Positions 1-9,348 of a stretch of DNA of 51,247 nt are shown here, in pieces (the stretch's first letter is position 1; each line of letters opens with the position of its first letter). Origin of the DNA: an uncultured Sphingomonadaceae bacterium (GTDB lineage: Bacteria; Pseudomonadota; Alphaproteobacteria; Sphingomonadales; Sphingomonadaceae); assembly GCA_902806235.1 (NCBI GenBank), contig CADCVW010000069.1:1-51247 (forward strand). Reading direction: 5' to 3'. The notes beneath the pieces were generated by a model that was not told where the DNA came from, made no database searches, and was given only the letters and a program-made list of their open reading frames with translations. Both the position numbers and the translations under genes were made by a program.

Positions 1-2
1 GG

Positions 3-1790
3 CCCGACGTCGGCAAGGCGGGCGTGGCGATCGAAACGGTGGAGGACATGGCGATCCTCTTCGGCGGCATCCCGCTCGACAAGATGTCGGTGTCCATGAC
101 GATGAACGGCGCGGTGATCCCCGTGCTCGCCTTTTTCATCGTCGCGGCGGAGGAGCAGGGGGTGCCGGCCAGCGCGCTGGAAGGCACCATCCAGAACGAC
201 ATTCTCAAGGAGTTCATGGTCCGCAACACGTACATCTACCCGCCCGAGCCATCGATGCGGCTCGTCGCGGACATCATCGCCTACACGTCCGAGTGGATGC
301 CCAAGTTCAACAGCATCTCCATCTCCGGCTACCATATGCAGGAAGCCGGGGCGACCGCGACGCAGGAGCTCGCCTTCACGCTCGCCGACGGCATGGCCTA
401 CGTCCGCGCGGCGCAGGCCCGCGGGCTCGACGTCGACGCCTTCGCCGGTCGCCTGTCCTTCTTCTTCGCCATCGGCATGAACTTCTTCATGGAAGTGGCG
501 AAGCTCCGCGCGGCACGCACCTTGTGGCACCGGATCATGACGGAGTTCGGGGCGAGGGACGAGCGGTCCAAGATGCTCCGCACCCACTGCCAAACTTCCG
601 GAGTCAGCCTGACCGAGCAGGACCCGTACAACAACATCGTCCGCACCGCGTTCGAAGCGATGGCGGCGGTGCTCGGCGGCACCCAGTCGCTTCACACCAA
701 CAGCTTCGACGAGGCGATAGCCCTCCCTACCGATTTCTCCGCGCGCATCGCGCGCAACACCCAGCTGATCCTCGCGGAGGAGACGGGCATTCCCCACGTC
801 GTCGACCCGCTCGGCGGCAGTTACTACGTCGAGGCGCTGACCAAGAAGCTTGCCGACGAGGCCTGGGCGATCATCGAGCGCGTCGAGGCGGAGGGCGGCA
901 TGCCCCGCGCCATCGAGAGCGGCTGGCCCAAGGCAATGATCGAGGAGGCCAGCGCCGCCCGCGCCGCGCGGGTGGACCGGGGCGAGGACGTGATCGTCGG
1001 CGTCAACAGATACCGGCTCGCCGAGGAGGCCCAAGTCGACATCCTCGCTATCGACAACGAGGCGGTGCGCGCCGCGCAGGTGGCGCGCATCGAGCGCAAC
1101 CGGGCGAACCGCGACGAGCGCGCGTGCCGGGACGCTCTCGACCGGCTGCGCGATGGTGCGCGGGGCGACGGCAACCTGCTCGCGCTCGCCGTGGAGTGCG
1201 CCCGCGCCCGCGCCACGCTGGGCGAGATCTCCTCGGCGATGGAGGACGTGTTCGGCCGCTACGACACCGTGCCCCGGCCCGTGTCGGGGGTGTACGGCGG
1301 CGCGTTCGACGGCGACGCGCGCTGGCGCCAAGCCGGCGAGGGCGTCGCCGCGGTCGAGCGCCGCCTCGGCCGCCGCCCCCGCATGCTCGTCGCCAAGATG
1401 GGCCAGGACGGCCACGATCGCGGCGCGAACCTCGTCGCCTCTGCCTTCGCCGACCTCGGCTTCGAGGTGGTGCCCGGCCCGCTGTTCCAGACTCCGGGCG
1501 AGGCCGCGACGATGGCCGTCGCCCGCGACGTCGACGTGGTCGGCGCGTCCTCGCTCGCCGCCGGGCACAAGACCCTGATTCCCGAACTCATTGCGAGCCT
1601 GCGCGACGCGGGGAGGGCGGACATCCGCGTGGTGGCGGGCGGTGTAATCCCGGCCCAGGATTACGACATCCTCCGCGCGGCGGGCGTGCAGGCGATTTTC
1701 GGGCCGGGCACCAACTTGGTCGAGGCGGCGGCGGAGGTGCTGCGCCTCCTCGGCCACAACATGCCGCCGCTCGCCGAGGCGGCGGAGTGA
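3..1790 (+). CDS. scpA: Methylmalonyl-CoA mutase, large/catalytic chain (5' end cut by window edge)
   Basis: B12-dependent mutase interconverting (R)-methylmalonyl-CoA and succinyl-CoA, the last step of propionyl-CoA entry into the TCA cycle. The reading frame is open to the left edge and begins [16 protein letters not shown], a family segment that normally lies more than 100 residues in, so the N-terminus is outside the window. The visible part carries the TIM-barrel substrate domain, then from about residue 455 the C-terminal cobalamin-binding domain with the DxHxxG motif (DGHDRG) supplying the lower-axial histidine, and a late GPGTN segment. The first internal start (GTG at 24) is not the real start. 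It leads an apparent operon with the DUF3445 gene and pccA. Alternative: a related isobutyryl- or ethylmalonyl-CoA mutase, but pccA as neighbour favours methylmalonyl-CoA. Confidence 0.95.
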   Translation, partial: PDVGKAGVAIETVEDMAILFGGIPLDKMSVSMTMNGAVIPVLAFFIVAAEEQGVPASALEGTIQNDILKEFMVRNTYIYPPEPSMRLVADIIAYTSEWMPKFNSISISGYHMQEAGATATQELAFTLADGMAYVRAAQARGLDVDAFAGRLSFFFAIGMNFFMEVAKLRAARTLWHRIMTEFGARDERSKMLRTHCQTSGVSLTEQDPYNNIVRTAFEAMAAVLGGTQSLHTNSFDEAIALPTDFSARIARNTQLILAEETGIPHVVDPLGGSYYVEALTKKLADEAWAIIERVEAEGGMPRAIESGWPKAMIEEASAARAARVDRGEDVIVGVNRYRLAEEAQVDILAIDNEAVRAAQVARIERNRANRDERACRDALDRLRDGARGDGNLLALAVECARARATLGEISSAMEDVFGRYDTVPRPVSGVYGGAFDGDARWRQAGEGVAAVERRLGRRPRMLVAKMGQDGHDRGANLVASAFADLGFEVVPGPLFQTPGEAATMAVARDVDVVGASSLAAGHKTLIPELIASLRDAGRADIRVVAGGVIPAQDYDILRAAGVQAIFGPGTNLVEAAAEVLRLLGHNMPPLAEAAE

Positions 1791-1809
1791 GGGCGCGGTC
1801 GCCGCGCGC

Positions 1810-2613
1810 GTGACGCTCGGCTTCTCCGTCGTGGAGCTCGCACCTTGGCGCGGCGGGCGCGCGGGACTGCGCATGGGGTTGTCCAGGGTCGAAGAGCGGA
1901 TGTGGCGGCAGCCGGCCTTCGACCGCTCCGCGCGCGAGCGGGCGCTCGCCATGCCGGGCGCGGTGGTAGAACTGGCGGAGGCGAGAAACGCCGGCCTCGA
2001 GACGGCGGCGCTACTCGGCGTTCCCGGCGGCCTGCGCGGGGCGGCGCTCGCCGGGTGGGAGGACCTGTGCCTCGTCGCCCCGCGTGGGCACGAGCACGTC
2101 CTGATCGGCGGCGCGGTCGGCTTCCCGACCGACTGGCGGCTCGCCGATAAGCTCGGACTCCCCGTTGCCGCCGTCCACGCGCCCATCCACGGCTACGCCG
2201 AAAAGCTGGCGGCAGGGGTGGAGCACTTCCTCGCGGGCCTCGCGCCGGCCGCGATCTTCGGCCGGGCGAACTGGTTCGTGGTGGAAAGCGACGCGCTCGC
2301 CTACCTGCCCGAAGGACCGCCGGCCGAGCGCTTCGCTCACGTCACCCCCGCCAACGCCGGCCGCACGCTCTGGGTGCGCTGCGAGCGGCAGACCTTTCGC
2401 CGGCTGCCCGCCTCCGGCGCGGTCCTGTTCGGCATCGGCGTCCACCTTTGCCGCCTCGATGCGCTGCCGCCCGCGCTCGTCGCCGACCTCGCCGACGCCG
2501 TAGCCGACCTAAGCGCCGGCGAGGACGCGCGTCGCGCCGCCCCGCATTACCTCCCGGCCTTGCGGGCCTATGCGGACGCACTCATAGGCGGGGGCACGGT
2601 TCCGGCCAGCTGA
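1810..2613 (+). CDS. DUF3445 / heme-dependent oxidative N-demethylase-like protein
   Basis: A 267-aa soluble protein with the features of the DUF3445 family, whose founding characterised member is the alpha subunit of a heme-dependent oxidative N-demethylase. The early arginine-rich RMGLSR segment, a central VHAPIHGY region, and WVRCERQTFRRLP followed by FGIGVHLCRLD match what I recall of the family. It starts at GTG 1810, 19 nt after the mutase stop. A later in-frame ATG at 1873 (residue 22) would remove conserved-looking sequence, so GTG is preferred. pccA begins 6 nt after its stop, so it sits inside the propionate operon. No partner subunits of the known demethylase are nearby, so its substrate is unknown. 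Confidence 0.75.
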   Translation: MTLGFSVVELAPWRGGRAGLRMGLSRVEERMWRQPAFDRSARERALAMPGAVVELAEARNAGLETAALLGVPGGLRGAALAGWEDLCLVAPRGHEHVLIGGAVGFPTDWRLADKLGLPVAAVHAPIHGYAEKLAAGVEHFLAGLAPAAIFGRANWFVVESDALAYLPEGPPAERFAHVTPANAGRTLWVRCERQTFRRLPASGAVLFGIGVHLCRLDALPPALVADLADAVADLSAGEDARRAAPHYLPALRAYADALIGGGTVPAS

Positions 2614-2619
2614 GGTGGC

Positions 2620-4617
2620 ATGTTCAAGAAGATCCTGATCGCCAACCGCGGCGAGATCGCCTGCCGCGTGATGAAGACCGCGCGGCGGATGGGCATCAAG
2701 ACGGTCGCCGTCTATTCGGACGCGGACGCCGGCGCGCTCCACGTCGAGATGGCGGACGAGGCGGTGCGGCTCGGCCCCCCGCCCGCGACGCAGAGCTACC
2801 TGCTCGGCGATGCGATCGTCGCCGCCTGCCTGTCCACCGGGGCCGAGGCGGTCCACCCCGGCTACGGCTTCCTGTCCGAGCGCGAAGCGTTCGCCCGCCA
2901 GCTCGCGGACGCCGGCGTCGCCTTCATCGGCCCGCCGCCGGCTGCTATCGCCGCCATGGGCGACAAGATCGAATCGAAGAAGCTCGCGCGCCAGGCGGGC
3001 GTGTCGGTCGTCCCCGGCTTCGTCGGCGAGATCGCCGACGCCGACCACGCGGCGGCGATCGCCGCCGACATCGGCTACCCGGTGATGATGAAGGCCTCCG
3101 CCGGCGGCGGCGGCAAGGGGATGCGGCTGGCGTACTCGGAAGGCGAACTGCGCGAGGGCTTCGACCGCGTGCGCTCCGAAGCGCGCGCCTCATTCGGCGA
3201 CGACCGGCTGTTCATCGAGAAGTTCGTCGAGCAGCCCCGCCACATCGAGATCCAGCTGCTCGGCGACCAGCACGGCAACATCGTCTACCTCCACGAGCGC
3301 GAGTGCTCCATCCAGCGCCGCCACCAGAAGGTGGTGGAGGAAGCGCCGTCGCCCTTCGTCACGCCCGAGATGCGCCGCGCGATGGGCGAGCAGGCCGTCG
3401 CGCTGGCCCGCGCGGTGGGCTACACCTCCGCCGGCACCGTCGAGTTCATCGCGGGGGCGGACCGCTCCTTCTACTTCCTCGAGATGAACACCCGGCTCCA
3501 GGTCGAGCACCCCGTGACCGAGATGATCACCGGGCTCGACCTCGTTGAATGGATGATCCGGATCGCGGCCGGCCAGCCGCTCGACTTCGGCCAGGCACAG
3601 GTTCGGCTGAACGGCTGGGCGGTGGAGAATCGCGTCTACGCGGAAGACCCGTACCGCGGCTTCCTGCCGTCCACCGGGCGGCTCACCGCCTACCGTTCTC
3701 CCGACCAGCACGGGGGTGTGCGCGTCGACACCGGCGTGGTCCCCGGGTCGGAGATCTCGCTGTTCTACGACCCCATGATCGCCAAGTTGGTGACCCACGG
3801 CGCGACCCGCGAGGAGGCGATCGACCTTCAGCTCGACGCGCTCGACCGCTACGCGATCCGCGGCATCGGCCACAACGTCGACTTCCTATCGGCGGTGATG
3901 CAGCATCCCCGGTTCCGCTCGGGCGAGTTCACCACCGGCTTCATCGCCGAGGAATATCCCGACGGCTTCGCGGGCGCGCCGTTGCCGGAGCGCACGAGGC
4001 ACGACTTGATCGCCGTCGCCGCCGTGATCAACGCGGTGCGGGTCGGCCGCGACGGCGCAATCGACGGCCAGCTCGACGACCGCGGCGCGACGCCCCGCGT
4101 CGAGCTGGACTGGGTGGTCGAGTTCGACCGCGAGCAGGTGCCAGTGCGCGTCGAGCTCCGCGCCGAGGACGACGCCTGGCATGTCGCCCACGGCGATCAC
4201 GAACATGTCGTCGAAACGCTGTGGCGCCCCGGCGACCACACCTGCGTCGCGACGATCGACAGTCGCCTCGTCGCGATTCAGACCGACCCGCTGCCTGTCG
4301 GCTACCGGCTCGCCTCGCGCGGCTCTCAGCACCGCGTCCGCGTCCTCACCCCGCGCGCGGCCGAGCTCGCGCGGCACATGATCGAGAAGGTCCCGCCCGA
4401 CCTGTCGCGCTTCCTCCTTTGCCCGATGCCAGGGCTGGTAGTCGCGCTCAACGTGGCGGAAGGCGACGAGGTGCAGCCCGGCCAGCCGCTGGCGATCGTC
4501 GAGGCGATGAAAATGGAAAACGTGCTGCGCGCCGAGAAGGCGGCGACCGTGAAGCGCGTTGCGGCGAGGCAGGGCGAGAGCCTGGCCGTCGACGCGGTCA
4601 TCCTCGAGTTCGAGTAG
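2620..4617 (+). CDS. pccA: Propionyl-CoA carboxylase alpha (biotin carboxylase + BCCP) subunit
   Basis: Biotin-containing subunit that carboxylates biotin with ATP and bicarbonate for transfer to propionyl-CoA by PccB, giving methylmalonyl-CoA for the mutase upstream. At 665 aa it has the order expected for the alpha chain: biotin carboxylase N-domain (KILIANRGEIACRV at residue 4), ATP-grasp with the glycine-rich loop SAGGGGKGMR near residue 158, the FLEMNTRLQVEHPVTE active-site segment, a middle BT domain, and a C-terminal biotinyl domain with EAMKMEN, the biotinylated lysine being about K631. pccB is not in the window and is probably upstream. A methylcrotonyl-CoA carboxylase alpha subunit would look similar, but operon context supports PccA. 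Its 3' end overlaps the convergent gene by 20 nt. Confidence 0.94.
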   Translation: MFKKILIANRGEIACRVMKTARRMGIKTVAVYSDADAGALHVEMADEAVRLGPPPATQSYLLGDAIVAACLSTGAEAVHPGYGFLSEREAFARQLADAGVAFIGPPPAAIAAMGDKIESKKLARQAGVSVVPGFVGEIADADHAAAIAADIGYPVMMKASAGGGGKGMRLAYSEGELREGFDRVRSEARASFGDDRLFIEKFVEQPRHIEIQLLGDQHGNIVYLHERECSIQRRHQKVVEEAPSPFVTPEMRRAMGEQAVALARAVGYTSAGTVEFIAGADRSFYFLEMNTRLQVEHPVTEMITGLDLVEWMIRIAAGQPLDFGQAQVRLNGWAVENRVYAEDPYRGFLPSTGRLTAYRSPDQHGGVRVDTGVVPGSEISLFYDPMIAKLVTHGATREEAIDLQLDALDRYAIRGIGHNVDFLSAVMQHPRFRSGEFTTGFIAEEYPDGFAGAPLPERTRHDLIAVAAVINAVRVGRDGAIDGQLDDRGATPRVELDWVVEFDREQVPVRVELRAEDDAWHVAHGDHEHVVETLWRPGDHTCVATIDSRLVAIQTDPLPVGYRLASRGSQHRVRVLTPRAAELARHMIEKVPPDLSRFLLCPMPGLVVALNVAEGDEVQPGQPLAIVEAMKMENVLRAEKAATVKRVAARQGESLAVDAVILEFE

Positions 4618-4951
4618 CCCGCTGCGGCTGGTGGCCGAGCCGCGTATAGCGCGCGAGGAGGAATAGCAGGACCGGCCAGAACAGGCTGTGCCCGGTGTCG
4701 CCCGCCCAGTTAGCGAACCCCCAAGGATAGCCGTCGAGCCGGTAGCGGGCCCAGTCGAGCGCCTCGTTAACGGTCTGCGCGAGCACCACGACCGAGATCG
4801 GCAGCAAGGAGCCGAACGGGCGGCGGAGCAGCATGGCCGCCGCGACGAAGATGCCCAGCCCGAAGTAGACGTGGAGCAGCGGCTTACCGAAGCCGAGCGC
4901 GCCGACGAGCCACAGCTTCGCCACTTCCCAGTCGAGGATATATTCCGCCAT
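4598..4951 (-). CDS. Small multi-spanning membrane protein, unknown function
   Basis: A 117-aa protein with an ATG start, four likely hydrophobic segments (around VGALGFGKPLLHVYFGLGIF, AAAMLL, LLPISVVVLAQTV and FWPVLLFLLARY), acidic and aromatic residues between them (NEALDWARYRLDGY), and a basic C-terminus. The DTGHSLFWP segment before the last helix resembles short integral membrane proteins of unknown function that I have seen in sphingomonads. I cannot assign a family. The coding end overlaps the pccA stop by 20 nt on the opposite strand. Confidence 0.65.
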   Translation of the reverse strand: MAEYILDWEVAKLWLVGALGFGKPLLHVYFGLGIFVAAAMLLRRPFGSLLPISVVVLAQTVNEALDWARYRLDGYPWGFANWAGDTGHSLFWPVLLFLLARYTRLGHQPQRATRTRG

Positions 4952-5058
4952 GCCGCGCGCCCTAGCCCGAGCGGGGCGGCGGAGGCTAGATCGTCCGTCC
5001 GCTTACGCCGCCGTCCGGCGGGAACCGGCTTCGCCGCGGCGCGACATCGTCTCGCCGG

Positions 5059-5310
5059 CTACCCCGCCCGCGCCAAGTCCGAAGCGCGCGTCCGCGCCTC
5101 CGCCGGCCGCCGGCGCGTCGCGTCCAGGAGTATGCCGCCAGCCATGAACACCGCCGCGGTGCAAACGACGAAGAACAGCCAGCCGATCGCGCCGGGATAG
5201 ACCTCCCGATACGCCTGCCCGCGCTCCACCGCGCCGAGCGCGAGCGCGTAGATCACCGCCCAGGCCTCCCAGCGCGTCTTGATAACAAACAATCTGGCGA
5301 TCCGGCCCAT
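5059..5310 (-). CDS. Small membrane protein, unknown function
   Basis: An 83-aa protein beginning MGRIARLFVIKTRWEAW, with two hydrophobic stretches (AVIYALALGAVERG and IGWLFFVVCTAAVFMAGGILL) and a charged C-terminal tail. ATG 5310 is preferred to the adjacent in-frame GTG at 5313. It resembles short conserved sphingomonad membrane proteins but has no motif I can name. The 107 nt to the next gene downstream and 77 nt to astB upstream show nothing else I can support. Confidence 0.6.
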   Translation of the reverse strand: MGRIARLFVIKTRWEAWAVIYALALGAVERGQAYREVYPGAIGWLFFVVCTAAVFMAGGILLDATRRRPAEARTRASDLARAG

Positions 5311-5387
5311 CACGGGAGACTAAACGCGTCGGCGACGAATTCGGCAACACGTCTTAAGCGCCGTTAACCACGAATGTTGCGGCCTGC

Positions 5388-6644
5388 TTAAGCTTGGCAC
5401 AACTCCGGCAGGTCCAGCGCGTCCGCCAGCGCCTCGTGCGCATCCCGCAGCCGCGCGTGCAGCCGCGGGTCGGCCAGTTCGGCGGGCGCGATCGACTCGG
5501 GCCAGCGCGCCTCGACGACCTCGGCGATCCGGTTCAGCTTCGTGGCCGTAGCGAGGAAGCGCGGGTCCACCGTCGCCGGGTCGGCGACGACGCGCAGCCG
5601 CAGGCACGCCGGTCCCCCGCCGTTCGCCATCGACTCCCGCACGTCGGCGAAGTCGACCTCGCGGATCGCCGAATTGCCCGCCGCGACGTGCTCCAGCCAG
5701 CGCACCACGGCGGGGATCTCCTTCGCGTCCGTCGGCAGCAACAGCGTCATGCCGCCGCCGGGCAGGCTCAGCAGCTGCGCGTTGAACAGGTAGGAGCCTA
5801 TGGCTTCCTCCAGGGTGACCAGGGCGGCGGGCACCTCGACCAGCTCGAACTCGGGCACGGCCGCGCGGAGCGCGGCGTACAAGGCGGCCGGCTCCTCGAA
5901 CGCCTGCTCGTGGGCGAGCAGGACGTGTCCGTTGGCCACGGCGACGACGTCGTTGTGGAACGCGCCGGCAGCGATGGCATTGGCGCTCTGGCACGCGAAC
6001 AGCGTCCGCGCAGGGTCCAGCCGGTGCAGCCGCGCCACCGCGCGGCTCGCCTGCTCGTGCTGGCGGGCGGGAAAGGCGCCGCCGCCGCAGCCGTACACGA
6101 AGACCTCGACGCCCGGCGCCGCGTGCCCGGCGCTGAGCCGCATGTGGTTCGCCGCGCCCTCGTCGCCGAAGGCAGGCGGCACCGGGCCGTGGACAGCGAA
6201 GGTCTGGCCATCGCTGAACGCCAGCTCGAGCTGGCGCAGCGTGAACGGCCATTCGTGGCTGCGGTGAGCCATCGAGCGGAGGTTCGCGACCGTCAGGTGG
6301 CAGCGCCCGTCCGCGCAATCCGGCGCGGGCGACACGGTGGCGGCGTTCGCCGCCCACATCGGCGAGGCGGACATGGCCGCCGCGAGCAGCGCCGGCGGCG
6401 CGTCGGCGGCTGAGCATCCCAACGCGGCGAGCCAGGCCGTGTCGGGTCGCGGCTGGGGTAGGAAGAAGCCTTGGGCGAGCCCGCGGTGGAGGTTGGCCCG
6501 CATCTTCTCCAGCCCCTGCAGCGCGGCGGCGCGCGGGTGCGAGGTCGCGCCCCGGTTGCGCTGGGAGGCGAGGTTGCCGGGGCTCAAGCCCGCGTAGTTG
6601 TGCGACGGGCCGACGATTCCGTCGAAGTTGATCTCGACGAGCAT
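5388..6644 (-). CDS. astB: N-succinylarginine dihydrolase
   Basis: Second enzyme of the arginine succinyltransferase (AST) pathway: N2-succinylarginine to N2-succinylornithine plus CO2 and two ammonia. The 418-aa length is close to family size. The N-terminal EINFDGIVGPSHNYAGLSPGN is diagnostic, and the C-terminal GGGPACLRLR segment holds the catalytic cysteine (about C347) of this amidinotransferase-fold enzyme. ATG 6644 lies 4 nt after the astA stop. It is the last gene of a five-gene minus-strand operon. astC, astD and a canonical astE are not in the window. Confidence 0.95.
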   Translation of the reverse strand: MLVEINFDGIVGPSHNYAGLSPGNLASQRNRGATSHPRAAALQGLEKMRANLHRGLAQGFFLPQPRPDTAWLAALGCSAADAPPALLAAAMSASPMWAANAATVSPAPDCADGRCHLTVANLRSMAHRSHEWPFTLRQLELAFSDGQTFAVHGPVPPAFGDEGAANHMRLSAGHAAPGVEVFVYGCGGGAFPARQHEQASRAVARLHRLDPARTLFACQSANAIAAGAFHNDVVAVANGHVLLAHEQAFEEPAALYAALRAAVPEFELVEVPAALVTLEEAIGSYLFNAQLLSLPGGGMTLLLPTDAKEIPAVVRWLEHVAAGNSAIREVDFADVRESMANGGGPACLRLRVVADPATVDPRFLATATKLNRIAEVVEARWPESIAPAELADPRLHARLRDAHEALADALDLPELCQA

Positions 6645-6648
6645 TGCG

Positions 6649-7662
6649 TCAGCGCTCGACGAACAGGATGGGCGCCCCGGGCTCGGTCCCGAGCGCCGCC
6701 GCGCCGTCGGCGTCCATCGCCGCGCCGTCGTCGCCCTCCGCTACGCGCGCCAGCACGGCGCGGAAATCGCCCAGCCGCCCGCTCGCGGCGAGGCCCTGCA
6801 CCCCGCCCTCGCCGGTCCCGGCGAACAACATCTCACGCGCCTGCACCACCGAGCGCACCCGCGAGGTTTCCGCGATCATCGTCGGCCCGCCGTCGAAGAT
6901 GTCGACGTAGCCGCCGGCCGAGGTGAAGCCCTCGCCTTCAAGCATCCGCATCGCGGCGCGGCCCGTGGGGTGGGGTAGGCCGATCACGGCGCGCGCGCCC
7001 TCGTTCAGCATCGCGGTGTAGATCGGCGTCTTGGGCATCAGGTCGGCGATGAACTGGTTGCCGTGGATGGCGTTGAATTCGTCGGCTTCCTGGAAGTTCA
7101 TCGCGAAGAACTTGCCGGCTAGGCCGTCCCAGAAGGGGGAGCCGCCCGCCTCGTCGATCACGCCGCGCAGCTCGGCGATAATGCGGTCGCCGAAGAGCGT
7201 GCGGTGCTGCCGAATGAACAGGTAGCGGCTGCGCGCGAGCAGCAGGCCGAGGCCGCCGGCGCGCTCGGCCGGGTGGAGGAACAACCCGCCCACCTCCGTC
7301 GATCCTTCGAGGTCGGTGGTCAGCACCAGCATCTCCGCCCGCACAGTGCGCGCGAGCTCGCGGCTGTGCTTGGTAAAGCTCGTCAGCCGGTAGGAATAGA
7401 AGGGCCAGCGCGTGCCGACCTTGCTGAAGATCTGGCTGGTGCCGCGCACTTGGCCGGTCCTCGCGTTCTCCAGCACCAGCACGAACAGGTCGTCGCCGAC
7501 GCCCTCACCGTCGCGCGCAAAGGCCTCGGCCGAGCGGGCGAGCTTGTCGCGCAGCGTCGCCCGCTCGGGCGGCAGGTTGGTGAAGCCGCCGCCGGTGAGC
7601 TTGGCCATCTCGTAGAGCGCGTCGAGGTCGTCCTCGCGGCTGGCCCGGACGACGAACGTCAT
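6649..7662 (-). CDS. astA: Arginine N-succinyltransferase
   Basis: First enzyme of the AST pathway, transferring succinyl from succinyl-CoA to the alpha-amino group of arginine (GNAT-fold acyltransferase). 337 aa. It begins MTFVVRASREDDLDALYEMA, followed by the family-typical KLTGGGFTNLPPE segment. Other recognisable blocks are RGTSQIFSKVGTRWPFYSYR and MLEGEGFTSAGGYVDIFDGGP. ATG 7662 is chosen because it overlaps the upstream M20 stop as ATGA and gives the standard N-terminus; a longer in-frame extension upstream is out-of-frame M20 coding sequence. The alpha chain of the heteromeric ArgA/AruG form is a possible alternative, but this locus holds a single copy. Confidence 0.94.
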   Translation of the reverse strand: MTFVVRASREDDLDALYEMAKLTGGGFTNLPPERATLRDKLARSAEAFARDGEGVGDDLFVLVLENARTGQVRGTSQIFSKVGTRWPFYSYRLTSFTKHSRELARTVRAEMLVLTTDLEGSTEVGGLFLHPAERAGGLGLLLARSRYLFIRQHRTLFGDRIIAELRGVIDEAGGSPFWDGLAGKFFAMNFQEADEFNAIHGNQFIADLMPKTPIYTAMLNEGARAVIGLPHPTGRAAMRMLEGEGFTSAGGYVDIFDGGPTMIAETSRVRSVVQAREMLFAGTGEGGVQGLAASGRLGDFRAVLARVAEGDDGAAMDADGAAALGTEPGAPILFVER

Positions 7663-8864
7663 GCGCCCTCCGCCAACCGGAGCATCGTCACTGCCGACAG
7701 CGCCGCGCGCTCGGGCAGGCTGTCCGCGATCAGATACTCGTCCGCCGAATGGATGGAGCCGCCGCGCGCGCCCATGGTGTCGACCACGGGGACGCCCGCG
7801 GCAGCGATGTTGTTGCCGTCGCATACGCCGCCGGTAGCGCGGTGAGCGAGGGGTCGGCCGAGGTCGGCGCTCGCCCGCTCGACGAGCGCGAAGAGGGCTT
7901 CAGCCCGCGCGTCTAGCGGCCTCGGCGGGCGCGCAAAGCCACCGTGCGTAGTAATCCTTACTTCGCGCTCGGCCGAGACCGCTGCCGCCGCCGCGTCCAG
8001 CGCGGCCTGCGCGCGCGCCTGATCCTCCGCACTGCGCGGCCGCAGGTTCACCCGCAGCACCGCGCGGTCGGGCACTACGTTGTTGGGCCCGCCCCCGTCG
8101 ATCCGGGCCGGGTTGACCGACAACCCCGGCGCGCGCGCGCGCTCCAGCCGCAGCGCGAGGTCAGCCGCGGCGAGCAGCGCGTTGCGCCCGTTCCCCGGGT
8201 CGCGCCCGGCGTGCGCGCTCCGCCCCTCCACCGCCAGGCTGAAATTACCGCTCCCCGGCCGCGCGCCCGCCAGGGTACCGTCGGGCAGCGCGGCGGGCTC
8301 GTAGGTCAGCGCCGCCGCCTTGCCCCGCGCCGCGGCCGCGAGCAGCTGGGCGGACCCCGGCGAGCCGACCTCCTCGTCCGAGTTGATCACCACCTCGTAG
8401 CCGATCCGGTCGCGCGCGGCGCTTCCCTCTACTGCGAGCAGAGCGCCCAGCATGATCGCCAACCCGCCCTTCATGTCCGCTACACCCGGACCGTTGAGAA
8501 TGCCTCGCCCGAGCCAGCGCGTCGCCTGGAATGGGTGGTCCGCCCCATACACCGTGTCCATGTGCCCGGTCAGCAGCAGCTGCAGCGGCGCTTGCCGCCG
8601 CACGCGCAGGCGCAGGTTGCGCCCGTGCTCTTGGGCGTGGACCTCGCCCCGCGCGTCCACCCGCTCGGCGGGCGCTGGAGGGAGCAACTCGACCTCCCCC
8701 GGCAGCGCGGAAAAGGCGTCGGCGAGCATCGCCGCGATTTCGCCCAGCCCGGCCAGGTTGCCCGACCCGCTGTTCACCGCCGCCCAGGCCTCCGTCCAGC
8801 CGAGCATCGGCGCGGCGGCCGCGCGCTCCGCGGTGTCGCGTTCGAGAATGAACTGTGGATCCAC
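7659..8864 (-). CDS. M20-family metallohydrolase (carboxypeptidase G2-like), candidate AstE substitute
   Basis: A zinc amidohydrolase of the M20 family, about 401 aa. Metal and catalytic residues are intact: GHMDTVY (His ligand and Asp), GVADMKGG (bridging Asp), NSDEEVGSPGS (catalytic Glu and metal Glu), YEPA, and a C-terminal SIHSADEY histidine; VNSGSGN near the N-terminus is typical of the CPG2-like branch. The start is probably GTG 8864, preceded by a GAGGG box and 7 nt after the rppH stop; TTG 8885 would overlap rppH by 14 nt. Its stop overlaps astA as ATGA. M20 enzymes hydrolyse N-acyl amino acids, so removing succinate from N-succinylglutamate (the AstE step) is a reasonable inference from context, not shown by the sequence. 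Confidence 0.88.
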   Translation of the reverse strand: MDPQFILERDTAERAAAAPMLGWTEAWAAVNSGSGNLAGLGEIAAMLADAFSALPGEVELLPPAPAERVDARGEVHAQEHGRNLRLRVRRQAPLQLLLTGHMDTVYGADHPFQATRWLGRGILNGPGVADMKGGLAIMLGALLAVEGSAARDRIGYEVVINSDEEVGSPGSAQLLAAAARGKAAALTYEPAALPDGTLAGARPGSGNFSLAVEGRSAHAGRDPGNGRNALLAAADLALRLERARAPGLSVNPARIDGGGPNNVVPDRAVLRVNLRPRSAEDQARAQAALDAAAAAVSAEREVRITTHGGFARPPRPLDARAEALFALVERASADLGRPLAHRATGGVCDGNNIAAAGVPVVDTMGARGGSIHSADEYLIADSLPERAALSAVTMLRLAEGA

Positions 8865-8871
8865 GCGGCCC

Positions 8872-9348
8872 TCAAGCTCGGACAAGGTAGGGCCGAAATG
8901 CCGCGAGCACGTCGCGGTACAGCTCGCGCTTGAACGGCACGATCAGCTCTGGCAGCGCGTCGGGCTCCACCCAGCGCCAGCGGCTGAATTCCGGGTGCGC
9001 CGTCTGGAGGTCCACGTCCTCGTCGGTCCCCAAGAAGCGGAACAGGAACCAAGCCTGCCGTTGCCCGCGCCAGCGCCCGCGCCACAACTTGCCCGCCAGC
9101 TCGGCTGGCAGGTCGTAGCGCAGCTCCTCGGGCGCGCGCGCGATCAGCTCGATTAGCCGGCGCGGGATGCCCGTCTCCTCCTCCAGCTCCCGCATCGCGC
9201 CTTCCAGCGCGTCCTCGCCCTCGTCGAGCCCGCCCTGCGGCATTTGCCAAGCGTCGTAGGCCGTATCGAGTCGCTGGGCGACGAACACGCGCCCCTCGTC
9301 GTTCACCAGCATGACGCCCGCCGCAGGGCGGTAGCCCTCCCCGCTCAC
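8872..9348 (-). CDS. rppH: RNA pyrophosphohydrolase (Nudix)
   Basis: A 158-aa Nudix hydrolase of the RppH/NudH type, which trims 5' triphosphate RNA to start decay. It begins MSGEGYRPAAGVMLVNDEG and has the RppH signature AWQMPQGG leading into the Nudix box (GG at residues 39-40, then REXXEE-like RELEEETGI). The later FRFLGTDEDVDL and FSRWRWV segments also fit. The start is GTG 9348, which overlaps the esterase stop as GTGA; this start restores the conserved YRPxxGVML N-terminus. Being cotranscribed with an esterase and arginine catabolic genes is unusual for a housekeeping RNA enzyme. Confidence 0.92.
   Translation of the reverse strand: MSGEGYRPAAGVMLVNDEGRVFVAQRLDTAYDAWQMPQGGLDEGEDALEGAMRELEEETGIPRRLIELIARAPEELRYDLPAELAGKLWRGRWRGQRQAWFLFRFLGTDEDVDLQTAHPEFSRWRWVEPDALPELIVPFKRELYRDVLAAFRPYLVRA

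Noticed and set aside
7659-7824. N-terminal extension of AstA to 7824
   Set aside because: The added residues are out-of-frame M20 sequence; ATG 7662 with the ATGA overlap gives the family N-terminus.
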